From Alloprevotella tannerae (lineage in GTDB: Bacteria; Bacteroidota; Bacteroidia; Bacteroidales; Bacteroidaceae): 64,000 nucleotides of DNA. Shown piece after piece: positions 50,795 through 59,700 of this stretch. The stretch's first letter is position 1, and each line of letters begins with the position of its first letter. Below the pieces are notes generated by a model. That model was given only the letters and a program-made list of their open reading frames with translations, had not been told where the DNA came from and did no database searches. Location of the stretch: assembly GCA_015259125.1 (NCBI GenBank), contig JABZGR010000001.1, positions 62,001 through 126,000 on the forward strand, in the 5' to 3' direction. The position numbers and the translations under genes were made by a program.

Positions 50795-51439
50795 ATGAAT
50801 AAGAAACTCTTTGAAAAGATTAAAAGTCTGTGTAAGGACACTGGACTTTCGGAGAAGTACCTTAAGGCGATAACCGAGAAGCTCGGTGGTAGCATTGAGG
50901 ATGATTCTACTGATGAGGCGGCGATTGAAGAGGCTGCAAATCTCGTAGCTGATGTGGCTAAAGAAAGCCAGGGTGAAGCAACGCGATGGGCAAACAAGAA
51001 CAAGGGTAAGAATAAGCCCAAAAAGGATGATGATTCAGACGATGATTCAGATGATGATCCATACGATGATTCAGATGATGATCCTCCAATTAAGGGCAAG
51101 GGTAAGCGTAAAGAGAAAAAGGATAGTGATCCTATGGAAAAGCGCTTGAAAGCTTTGGAAGAACAACTTGCCGAGTATAAATCGAATGAAGAAAAAGGCA
51201 AACGCTCTAAAGCTATTCAAGAAGCTTTTGAAAAGCACAACATCCCAAAGCATTTACGTGATCGCCTGGCTAAATCATTCTCAGATGATGAGGATTTGGA
51301 TGAAGCCGTTTCTACCCTTAAGCAAGATTTGATCACAAGCGGACTTGTATCTGAAGATTCAGGGGGTGCAAAGGCGGCAAGTGCAAAGCAAGTCGATGAG
51401 GCTGCTAATGACTTGCTGGATTCAATAACCGTTAAATAA
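50795..51439 (+). CDS. Scaffold-like acidic head protein
   Basis: 214 residues. N-terminal and C-terminal helices surround a low-complexity Lys/Asp/Ser stretch (about residues 75-105, DDDSDDDSDDDPYDDSDDD) encoded by a short DNA repeat. A coiled coil follows (MEKRLKALEEQLAEYKSNEE). Location right before the major head genes fits a scaffolding protein or capsid protease scaffold. No protease motif is seen. Confidence 0.65.
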   Translation: MNKKLFEKIKSLCKDTGLSEKYLKAITEKLGGSIEDDSTDEAAIEEAANLVADVAKESQGEATRWANKNKGKNKPKKDDDSDDDSDDDPYDDSDDDPPIKGKGKRKEKKDSDPMEKRLKALEEQLAEYKSNEEKGKRSKAIQEAFEKHNIPKHLRDRLAKSFSDDEDLDEAVSTLKQDLITSGLVSEDSGGAKAASAKQVDEAANDLLDSITVK

Positions 51440-51448
51440 AATAGAGAA

Positions 51449-52084
51449 ATGAAACGCAAGATTGCTTCGTTTACAGGTGGGCGCCCTATTTTCACAGGTA
51501 GCCCAGCGATCGTTCCTGGCGGTTTTAACCTCGATGTAGTAAAACAGAAATTCCCACCAGGTATGATTATCCCTGGTGGATCTCTTGCGATCTACGATGA
51601 GGTAAAGCGCACTGTATGGATCGTAAAGACAGCCTCTGTGGTGGAAGTAAACTCAGAAAATGCAAAAGAGGTCACTCTTAAGGTTGATGAGTTCTACGCT
51701 CCTATTTTCGCTGTAGGTGATAAGGTTGCAAAGGGTGGTGCTATCTCTGGCACTTTTGCCAATGCCGCACAGATCACCGCTATCTCTCAGACAGACAACA
51801 GCTGTGTAATTACTCTTTCAAAGGCCATTTCTGGTTTAACAGCTGGTGATGTAATCGTTGAAGTTGTAAAAGACGCAAGCGATAATGCTGCTGAGATAGG
51901 TAAAGCCAATGCCCTTACCTTGGCAGATGTTGAGGTGAGTGAGTTTGAAACTGGTGTGGATGTGACTGCAGATACTATGCAATACGCTCTTTTTGAGAGA
52001 CGTGTGCCTGTAATCCCAGAAAGCCAGAAAGATGGTAATTTCCTGCAAGCGAATCCACATGTAAAACTCACTCAGTCTTATTAA
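51449..52084 (+). CDS. Head protein, possibly decoration or neck-associated
   Basis: 211 residues, beta-rich. It starts MKRKIASFTGGRPIFTGSPA and includes GDKVAKGGAISGTFANAAQIT and AITLSKAISG-like strands. No domain name can be assigned from motifs. It lies between the scaffold and the capsid genes, the place where small head proteins occur. Confidence 0.55.
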   Translation: MKRKIASFTGGRPIFTGSPAIVPGGFNLDVVKQKFPPGMIIPGGSLAIYDEVKRTVWIVKTASVVEVNSENAKEVTLKVDEFYAPIFAVGDKVAKGGAISGTFANAAQITAISQTDNSCVITLSKAISGLTAGDVIVEVVKDASDNAAEIGKANALTLADVEVSEFETGVDVTADTMQYALFERRVPVIPESQKDGNFLQANPHVKLTQSY

Positions 52085-52104
52085 CCACAAAAAGCTAAAA
52101 GATT

Positions 52105-53316
52105 ATGAGGTCTATATTTACAACTTTCAAAGGTCTTTTCAAAGATGGAAAGCCTTTGGATCTACTGGCTACCTGGAAAAAGACTTTTGACAAAGCCAGT
52201 GAGCGTGAAGTTACGCTTTTCCAGAAAATGTATTGCGATGAGTGGTACGACTGGGAGACACCGCAGATGAGCCTTACTGCTGATTATGTAGCTGGCAAGT
52301 ATCGTCTTCGTTTTATGGCTACCCTCTTGGCTGATGAATCGCCTACTCCATTGAGGCGTTCCGATGGCTTTGATGTGTGGTCAAAGGAGATCCCTCGTGT
52401 AGGTCACAAGTTCCCTATGACAGCACGTGACTATCGTAAGCTGATGGAGGTTTACGAGAATCCTCGTTTGTCTGAGGCTGAAAAGGTACGTGCCATTGAA
52501 AAGACACTCAAGCACGATGTCCAGGATGCTTACCTTGGCTGTAAAGACGTGGTGGATTTTATCACCCTTACCGCTCTTTCTAACTGGGGCGTCTGTCAGT
52601 TCAAGCCAACAATCAATAATCCTGGTGGTCGTCAATATGAGGTTGACTATATGATGTCCGAAGATAACAAGCTGGTTTCAGCTTTCACTTGGACTGATGA
52701 CAATGCCAAGGCAAACAAGGTAAATCCAATTCTCCAGCTTGCAATAATCTGTTCAGAATTGCGTGAGCGCGGATGTGTACCTGGTGAAATCCTCATGAGT
52801 CAGGATCTCTATTTCTGGTTACGGAACAATGAGCGCACGCGTCTCCTTGTTCACGGACAGGATAAGTCAGCACAGACTGTCACAAAGTCTCAGTTTGATT
52901 CTCTCCTGGAAGAGAATGAGATTCCGAAGATCACTGTTATCACTCGCAAAATGGCTATTGACAAGGACGGCAAGCGCAACGCTATTGCTCCTTGGAATAA
53001 GAATTTTATCGCGATCAAGCCTGCAGGTAAGATTGGTAAGATTCAGCCAGCTATTGAGGATTCAGAGCTGATGGAGGAGGAGAATGTAGACTATATGAAT
53101 GCTGGTAACGGTATTCGTATTGCCAAGTGGCGTACTGGCGAAAGCACTGGACAAGTTTCTGCTGAATACACACAAGGATCTGCGCGCCTTATTCCTCTTA
53201 TTGAGGAGATTGATCAGATCATCTGTATGCAAGTCAGAGGCTATAGCGAATCCACGGTTGCTGATGGTAAGTCTTACACTACCAAATCAAAGTACAGCAC
53301 AATTGCTGAGGGATAA
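52105..53316 (+). CDS. Major capsid protein
   Basis: 403 residues, probably the HK97-type coat protein. Features: a basic N-terminus MRSIFTTFKGLFKDGKPLDL, a helical E-loop-like region (KMYCDEWYDWETPQM), ASNWGVCQFKPTINNPGGRQ and, near the end, DYMNAGNGIRIAKW and ARLIPLIEEIDQIICMQV. Position after scaffold and before head-tail connectors supports it. The sequence is the strongest candidate for the coat, but without a family match from a search I leave some doubt. Confidence 0.75.
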   Translation: MRSIFTTFKGLFKDGKPLDLLATWKKTFDKASEREVTLFQKMYCDEWYDWETPQMSLTADYVAGKYRLRFMATLLADESPTPLRRSDGFDVWSKEIPRVGHKFPMTARDYRKLMEVYENPRLSEAEKVRAIEKTLKHDVQDAYLGCKDVVDFITLTALSNWGVCQFKPTINNPGGRQYEVDYMMSEDNKLVSAFTWTDDNAKANKVNPILQLAIICSELRERGCVPGEILMSQDLYFWLRNNERTRLLVHGQDKSAQTVTKSQFDSLLEENEIPKITVITRKMAIDKDGKRNAIAPWNKNFIAIKPAGKIGKIQPAIEDSELMEEENVDYMNAGNGIRIAKWRTGESTGQVSAEYTQGSARLIPLIEEIDQIICMQVRGYSESTVADGKSYTTKSKYSTIAEG

Positions 53317-53335
53317 TCATTAAACAGATTGACTA

Positions 53336-53725
53336 ATGAAACAAATACTCGTTTTTACCTTGATCGCACTGATGCTTTTCAAGGATAAAATCACAAAAGA
53401 AATCATCAATCCTGGGGAAAAACTCCAGACTGATGATCTTGACAGGGTAAATGACCTGGTAAAGCGTGGTCTATGTGAAATCGCATCTGTAGATTATTCA
53501 GAAGAGGATGGATCTGATACAGGCGAAGACTCTGGTAGCGATAATGCTAAACTGGTGGAGTTTCAGGGCGCAACGTATTCTTTGGATGTTGTTAAGGCAG
53601 CTCTTAAAGAGATTGGCGCTGGTGTAAATACCAACGCTGGTGTTAAGGGTGTAAGCGATAAGCTTGCTGCTCTCTCTGAGGATCAGATAGCACAGCTCCA
53701 GGAAAAATTAACTGTAACAGAGTAA
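53336..53725 (+). CDS. Hypothetical head or connector protein
   Basis: 129 residues. A short N-terminal hydrophobic segment (ILVFTLIALMLFKD) is followed by an acidic middle (SEEDGSDTGEDSGSDN) and a C-terminal helical pair. No family recognised. Position fits small head-tail genes. Confidence 0.55.
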   Translation: MKQILVFTLIALMLFKDKITKEIINPGEKLQTDDLDRVNDLVKRGLCEIASVDYSEEDGSDTGEDSGSDNAKLVEFQGATYSLDVVKAALKEIGAGVNTNAGVKGVSDKLAALSEDQIAQLQEKLTVTE

Positions 53726-53728
53726 CAG

Positions 53729-54061
53729 ATGGCAACTATCACAAAATTCGATGCTCTCATTGGCGAGCTGGAGCCTTACACCTCCAGCCCAGCCTCTATG
53801 ACAAAGAGCCTTTTGGATGCTGGGGTACAGGATCCAGAGGAGGAGTACACGGCTGAGGATAAGAGAACGGTGGCAAAGGCCGCAATCGCTATTCTTAAAA
53901 AATTGATCGTGCTTTCCTCTGACAGCCTTGGCAAAAGCTCACAGGGCTACAATGTGGATAAGCTGGAAAAGCGTATCAAACTCTTGGCAAAGGAGAATGA
54001 TTTGGAAGTATCGGATTTTGTGGGTGTTCCAACTGTTGAAGACGGATCAATTCTCTGGTAG
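53729..54061 (+). CDS. Head-tail connector-like protein
   Basis: 110 residues, all-helical (YTAEDKRTVAKAAIAILKKLIVL ...) with an N-terminal segment IGELEPYTSSPASMTKSLLD, a typical arrangement for the small connector adaptors placed directly after the capsid gene. Family not confirmed. Confidence 0.6.
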   Translation: MATITKFDALIGELEPYTSSPASMTKSLLDAGVQDPEEEYTAEDKRTVAKAAIAILKKLIVLSSDSLGKSSQGYNVDKLEKRIKLLAKENDLEVSDFVGVPTVEDGSILW

Positions 54062-54064
54062 TCT

Positions 54065-54394
54065 ATGGCAAGATACAACGGCACTTTCAGCTACAGAAAC
54101 TCACAAGACGCTTTGCTGGATGAGGCAACTGGTTTCTACCAGGGACCAAAAAGCTATGGTGAGTGGATGGATGGTGGACGCTGCCAGATAGACAGATCAA
54201 CAGATAAGATCCTTACAGGTGAGGATGGACGTGTTTACAGCACGATATTCACTGTGTTTATTCCAAGGTCTTTCAAAGGCTCAATTGAGATCGGCACAGA
54301 GGTCCAGATCACAATGGAGGATGGATCAGAGGATCAGTTTATAGTAGAGCGAATAGATAATCAGAATAGGAGGTACATAGAAATTGGCAATTAA
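54065..54394 (+). CDS. Head-tail stopper-like protein
   Basis: 109 residues, beta-rich (VYSTIFTVFIPRSFKGSIEI, GTEVQITMEDGSEDQFIVER), the usual small beta-barrel of head-tail completion proteins. Follows the adaptor and precedes the tail-completion gene by an overlap. Confidence 0.6.
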   Translation: MARYNGTFSYRNSQDALLDEATGFYQGPKSYGEWMDGGRCQIDRSTDKILTGEDGRVYSTIFTVFIPRSFKGSIEIGTEVQITMEDGSEDQFIVERIDNQNRRYIEIGN

Positions 54395-54848
54395 ACCTAC
54401 TTTTCAGAATGGAGCTGTAGCTGCTAAGGTACAGGAGTTTCAGAAACGCCTGGAGAGTGCTACGATATTCCTCCTCCAGTATATGGGAGAGGAACTTACC
54501 AAGTACGCCAGAGAGCAGCACAACTATACTGATCAGACAGGTAACTTGACAAACTCAATAGGCTATGCTGTGGTTCGTAATGGAAAGATTGTAAACTATG
54601 GTGGAGAAATCAAATCTGGAGATGGCGCTGCTGAGGGCTTGAAGATAGCCCAGAAGATGGCAGCAAATGCCAGTAGCTCTTTCTCACTCCTCATAGTAGC
54701 CGGAATGAATTACGCTGCCTATGTAGAGGCTAAGGGTTATAATGTGATCCTCCCAGCAGAGCTTAAGGCTAAAGCTGATCTGCCAGCCTATATGCAAAAG
54801 CTACAGGCGATGGCTATGGATAAGGCAAAAGCAATGTTTAACTTATAA
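54384..54848 (+). CDS. Tail completion protein (HK97 gp10-like), TTG start
   Basis: 154 residues. TKYAREQHNYTDQTGNLTNS and SLLIVAGMNYAAYVEAKGYNV are the two typical segments of HK97 gp10-type proteins. The only reasonable start is TTG at 54384, which overlaps the previous gene's last codons by 11 nt; the next in-frame ATG would remove the N-terminal helix. Confidence 0.7.
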   Translation: MAIKPTFQNGAVAAKVQEFQKRLESATIFLLQYMGEELTKYAREQHNYTDQTGNLTNSIGYAVVRNGKIVNYGGEIKSGDGAAEGLKIAQKMAANASSSFSLLIVAGMNYAAYVEAKGYNVILPAELKAKADLPAYMQKLQAMAMDKAKAMFNL

Positions 54849-54851
54849 GAT

Positions 54852-55280
54852 ATGATCACAACTGAGGAAATAGCAATACGTGTTAGATCAATGCTCCTGG
54901 GCAGTGATGTGAGCACAATGATCTCTGGCGGTATCTACTACCAGAGAGAGGACTACTCTAAGGAAGATGTAATTATCGTACCTCACACTATACAGGGTGA
55001 GCGTTCTGTGCGTTTCGGACAGATCAAGATAAACATACATGTGCCAGATCTGCCAAAGGGCAAAGGTAAAACCTCTGTCTATGAGATCAACTTTCCCAGG
55101 CTTATAGCGATCCGTGCTAAGGTGATAGAGGTGCTACAGAATCACTGTGAAATTGGTGAGGGGTGGAACTGGACTATAGGAGATCTACAGCCGCCTATCA
55201 AAGAGCAGAATCACCAGGAGCACTTTGTATCACTCAGTCTGGAACTGACTATTAGGAAACAAAGATCATTAACAAATTAA
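54852..55280 (+). CDS. Tail terminator-like protein
   Basis: 142 residues with the layout of the small tail-end proteins: ITTEEIAIRVRSMLLGSDVS followed by SVRFGQIKINIHVPDLPKGK and a C-terminal helix-strand. No firm family match. Position immediately before the tail-tube gene supports it. Confidence 0.6.
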   Translation: MITTEEIAIRVRSMLLGSDVSTMISGGIYYQREDYSKEDVIIVPHTIQGERSVRFGQIKINIHVPDLPKGKGKTSVYEINFPRLIAIRAKVIEVLQNHCEIGEGWNWTIGDLQPPIKEQNHQEHFVSLSLELTIRKQRSLTN

Positions 55281-55291
55281 ATCATTATAGT

Positions 55292-55750
55292 ATGGCAACT
55301 GTAAATACAACCGTGGGCGTAAAAACCCTTAAGTTCGGAGATGTTGGTTCAACACCAGCAAAAGCCGTTGACGTGTATCAAGACACTTGTACGTTTGTGG
55401 AAAAAGATCCCACAATCACAGAACATAAGTCTGAAACATCCGCAAAAAAGATTGTGGTTAAACGTAAGGAGGGGTTTGAGCTTAAGTTCTCGATTATGGA
55501 CCCAACGCCAGAGGAGATCGCAGCTTTCTGTGGTGGTAAAGGAACAGCCACGGGTTGGACTGAATCAACAGATTCTCAACACATCGTAATGGCTCTTGAT
55601 GTTGAACCGCAACAAGGTTTGACACTTCACATCCCAAATGCTTCTATTGCTGCTAAGCTCAATACTACGTTCTCGTCAACTGGTATTACGCTTTTGGAGG
55701 TGACAGCATCACCGCAAGCAGCTGTTACGTTTGGAGCAAAGCAGAGCTAA
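55292..55750 (+). CDS. Major tail tube protein
   Basis: 152 residues, nearly all beta strands, with MATVNTTVGVKTLKFGDVGS, KIVVKRKEGFELKFSIMDPT and LTLHIPNASIAAKLNTTFSS. This pattern and the place before the tail-assembly chaperone fit a tail tube subunit of a siphovirus. A strong terminator follows directly. Confidence 0.75.
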   Translation: MATVNTTVGVKTLKFGDVGSTPAKAVDVYQDTCTFVEKDPTITEHKSETSAKKIVVKRKEGFELKFSIMDPTPEEIAAFCGGKGTATGWTESTDSQHIVMALDVEPQQGLTLHIPNASIAAKLNTTFSSTGITLLEVTASPQAAVTFGAKQS

Positions 55751-55781
55751 CCTTTATATAACAGGTTTTTCTCATTTTTTG

Positions 55782-55817
55782 GATCGCCACCTATCCCCAT
55801 AATGGTAGGGGGCGATC
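55782..55817 (+). terminator. Terminator after the tail tube gene
   Basis: Stem GATCGCC-A-CCTA with TAGG-G-GGCGATC (7 + 4 bp, one mismatch), loop of about 12 nt, followed by TTTCATTT. It would limit read-through so that the abundant tube protein is overexpressed relative to the genes downstream. Confidence 0.75.
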
Positions 55818-55839
55818 TTTCATTTAACGCAACACCACA

Positions 55840-56514
55840 ATGGAAGATAACAAGAAAGAACAAGCTGAAAACGAGATCCAGGATCTTACCAGGGAACAGA
55901 GGCTTGATATAGAGGAAAGAGCGATCCAGGCACTCATAGATCTGGGCGTTAAATTCTCTGTGCCTCTCAAAATCACACCAGGTAAACCGTCAAAGTGGAT
56001 CCTCTGGTGGAATAAGATGTTTCCTGGCAAGGCTAAGATCTGGCGTGATAAGCGTATTCCTAAAGACTGGAGCGTGACTACAGATGAAATCCCAGATGCT
56101 AACCTGGGTAAGATCCAGACTGTCTATCAGAGGAATTTCTTTATCAAGCCTCTGTACCTTGGTACTATTGACTACCTCAGAAAGCTCTATCTGAATATAG
56201 AATACGATGAGGCTACGATCCAAGATCAACCGATCCAGGAAAGCAAAAAGCTATTCAAGTATATTCCTCTGGTAGCTGAGATCGCTGCTGTTGCAGTCAT
56301 CAATGATCCCTGTATCAAGGATCCAAAGGATAAGCGTGTTAAGGAGCTTAAGAAATTCTTTATAGAGCACCTATCCGTAAAACGCCTGGAAAAGCTTAGC
56401 CTGGTGATAAGCCAAATGATGAACGCTGGGGGTTTTACCTCCTCTATCAGATCAATCAAGGAGATCGGAACAACGAAACCCAGAGCGGATCTGATAGAGA
56501 AATCACAGGCTTAA
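55840..56514 (+). CDS. Tail assembly chaperone (gpG-like)
   Basis: 224 residues. Helical, Lys/Glu-rich protein with a Lys/Arg-rich centre (KWILWWNKMFPGKAKIWRDK) and a C-terminal tail AGGFTSSIRSIKEIGTTKPR. By position between the tail tube and the tape measure it is the chaperone that binds the tape measure, as gpG does in lambda. A G-GGT-TTT heptamer at 56430-56436 in the right phase for -1 frameshifting lies near its end; see the extension entry. Confidence 0.8.
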   Translation: MEDNKKEQAENEIQDLTREQRLDIEERAIQALIDLGVKFSVPLKITPGKPSKWILWWNKMFPGKAKIWRDKRIPKDWSVTTDEIPDANLGKIQTVYQRNFFIKPLYLGTIDYLRKLYLNIEYDEATIQDQPIQESKKLFKYIPLVAEIAAVAVINDPCIKDPKDKRVKELKKFFIEHLSVKRLEKLSLVISQMMNAGGFTSSIRSIKEIGTTKPRADLIEKSQA

Positions 56515-56738
56515 ACAGTCCGTGGGGTAGCCGTGGCGAGATCTGTAAAAACTTTGGATGGAACTATGACTACTTGCTCTGGGGGATCAACTGGCTCAAT
56601 GTACAGGTAATGCTTGCAGATGCTGCTAAGGTAAAGGATTTGCCAAAGGATGGTGAGGATCCTGACAGATCTGGAGATATAAATCGTACAATCAATTCAA
56701 AAGAGGAATTTGAACAATACATAAATTCACTGATGTAA
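56436..56738 (+). CDS. -1 frameshift extension of the tail chaperone (gpGT-like)
   Basis: A frame 100 codons long continues without a stop from the slippery site to a TAA that overlaps the ATG of the tape measure gene. It reads YLLYQINQGDRNNETQSGSD, then NSPWGSRGEICKNFGWNYDYLLWGINW, ending EEFEQYINSLM. It has no start of its own, is rich in Trp and Gly, and the first part is open in the -1 frame well before the 0-frame stop. A fused protein of about 299 residues is predicted, as in lambda gpGT. The motif FGWNYDYLLW is one I recall from Bacteroidetes phage genomes. Confidence 0.7.
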   Translation, partial: YLLYQINQGDRNNETQSGSDREITGLNSPWGSRGEICKNFGWNYDYLLWGINWLNVQVMLADAAKVKDLPKDGEDPDRSGDINRTINSKEEFEQYINSLM

Positions 56739-59700
56739 TGAAGAATATAGATGGAGCTTTAGGATTTGAGGCTACGCTGGATATAGATGATTTTAATGTG
56801 TCGGCCCAGGCAATGGAAAGACATATACAGCAGATCTCGACAAATGTACAGGCCGAATCCGTTGAGATGGAGCAAAGCCTTATGGAGTTTGCCCAAAAAG
56901 GCGCGATGTATATACAAACATACTTGGTAGGACAAGGAATGATTGGGCTACTAAACTCTATCGTACAGGTACGCGGGCAATTTCAACAGCTTGAGATTGC
57001 TTTTGGCACTATGTTGGGATCTGAGGAGAAAGCAAACGCTTTGATGCAACAGATGATTGATACTGCTGCACATACGCCTTTTGATCTACATGGAGTTGCG
57101 GAGGGGGCAAAGCAACTCCTTGCTTATGGTGAATCATCCGACAAGGTGAATGACACTCTTGTGCGTCTTGGTAACATTGCTTCTGGTCTATCTATACCTT
57201 TGAATGATATTGTCTATCTGTACGGCACAACAATGGTACAAGGTAGGCTTTATGCACAAGACGTAAGGCAGTTCACAGGTAGAGGTATTCCTCTGGTGAA
57301 AGAGCTTGCTGCCATGTACGGTGTTACAGCTGATGAGATCAACAATATGGTGTCTGCTGGAAAAATCGGCTTTTCCGATGTCGAAAAAGTGCTTAACAAG
57401 CTCACTGATGCTGGAGGACAGTTCTACAACCTTATGGAGAAACAGAGCCAGAGTCTTACTGGTATGATCTCCAACTTAGAGGATGCCTGGGATAGTATGC
57501 TTAATGACATAGGTAAGCAGAATCAGGATGTGTTTGCTGATGCTATCGGATCTGCTACTTACCTGGTTGAGCACTACCAGGAGATCATTAGCGTACTCAA
57601 AGCTGTAGCAATAGGCTATGGATCTGTGAAAGCTGCCATCGTACTCAATACTCTGGTGACAAAGGGTTATACAGGCGTGGCTTTCCTGGACAACACAGCA
57701 CGCCAAGCAAAGATCGGCTTGATGAAACTGGAGGCTACTATGAGTGGAGAGGTAGCTGCACAGACAAGAGCAATGACAGCCGCAAAGGAGGCTCACGTGG
57801 CCGCTCTCCAGGCTGAGCTTACAGCTGATGAACTTTCAAATCTCCAGAAAAAGCTTAAGATCGCCACTATCGCACAGTTGCTTACAGCACAACAACAGGA
57901 GTATCTTTCTAACCTGGGACTTACAACAAGCTCAGAGGGCTATGAGGCTGCTGCTATGGGTGTGCTCTCTGTAGAACAGAGGCTTGCTCTGGAGAAAACG
58001 GATCTTAGCGCAAAGAGCGCTGTTTATATAGGTGCTCTGGAGGCAGAGGTGGCAGCAAAGCGCTCAAGTGCTGCTGCCTCTCTGGAAACTATGCGCGCAA
58101 ACGTAAAAGCAGCCTACGCTAAGATGGAGGCTACAAAACAAACGGCAGTAGCGGCTATACAAGCAACAGAAGCAGCGCGATACGAGGTATATTGGGCTAA
58201 ACAATCTGGTGATGCAACCAGAATCGCAACTGCCGAGAAAAAGCTGGAGGGCGCAACTGAGAATCAAGCTATAGCCAGAAAATCTGCTCTTGCCGCCAGT
58301 ACAGATTTCTATTCCAAGAAAAAAGTTCTGGAATCAACGGCCACTCGCACTTCTACAGCCGCCAGTGCCGCTGATACGGCTGCAAAGACTGCTCAAACTG
58401 CTGCCACGGGTGTTCTTTCGGCAGTCACACACGGATTAACAGCGGCCTTCAGGTCTCTTTGGGCAACTCTATCGGCAAATCCCTTAGGCGCTATTCTCTC
58501 TATAATAGGTCTTGTAATATCTGCTTTCACCTTGTTTAGAGATGAAGAGGATGAAGCTCAATCAGCTATGGGAGAGTTTCAGGAAACAACTCAGAGGGAG
58601 ATAGAAAAGCTTGAAACTTTAATGGCTGTGATCCGTACTACATCTGCTGGAACAAAGACACACAAAGATGCTGTTTCAAAGGTAAACGAGGTTTGTAAGG
58701 AGTACAACACTACTCTACTGGATGAGAATGATACTCTTTCAGAACAGGAGCAGAAATATAAAGACCTTCAGAAAGCTGTACAAACTACAACAGCTGACAA
58801 AATAAAAGCCAAATTTGCCGAGAAAGCTCTACAGGAAGCTACAGATGACAATGCGGAATCCCTAAAACATCTTAAAAACATGGCAGAATCAGCAGCCATT
58901 GTGCTACAAGAGGCATATCAGTCAATGCCAGCTATCACACAAGCGTCTGAGAGTATTAGAAATGCCTCTGATGCTGTATGGGAGGCCGTAGAGAGTATGG
59001 CTACCGAGAAAGCTGCTGAGTTATCAAGACTAACGGGTGATGCCTACACGCAGGCATTTAATAAGTCTCTCAATGAGATTATGACTACAGTACAAGCTGC
59101 AACTGGAGCTACTAATCAGGAAATGGAGAACTTCAAGGGCAGTCTTTCATCATACCTCACGGAGATAACAAATCATACAGCCACAGCAAACTCAGAGCTA
59201 AGCAAAATAGATAAACAATTGTCGGTGTTCTTTAGTAAAAAGCCAGATCCAAGCACGATCACAGGCAGTACAGATTACGTTGCTATGAGTTTTAAGGATC
59301 TGGAACAAAAAATTAAAGACAATGAGGCTGAAATTATTCAACTCAACAAGCAAAAAGTAGATCCAAAGGTGAATACTGGAGGATTGGAACTCATCATCAA
59401 GAAGCTACATGAAGCACTATCCCTCCGCAAAGAGCTAAATGGTGCAATCGAGACGAAGACAAACAACCTAAATACTGAGAATAGCATCAATGACAGGATA
59501 AGGCAGCTTAAAGATGAGCGCGCAGAGGTGGATATTAGCAGCCGAAAATATAAAGATCTAACCGCTCAAATAAACAAGCTACAGGGGAAGCTGCCAAAAA
59601 ATTCACATTCCTCAAAATCTGGAAGTAAAGCAGGACAGGCTGCAAACAACGCTGAGGCTCTGAGGCAGAAACAGCTGGAGGCTGACCGTAAGCTGGAGGA

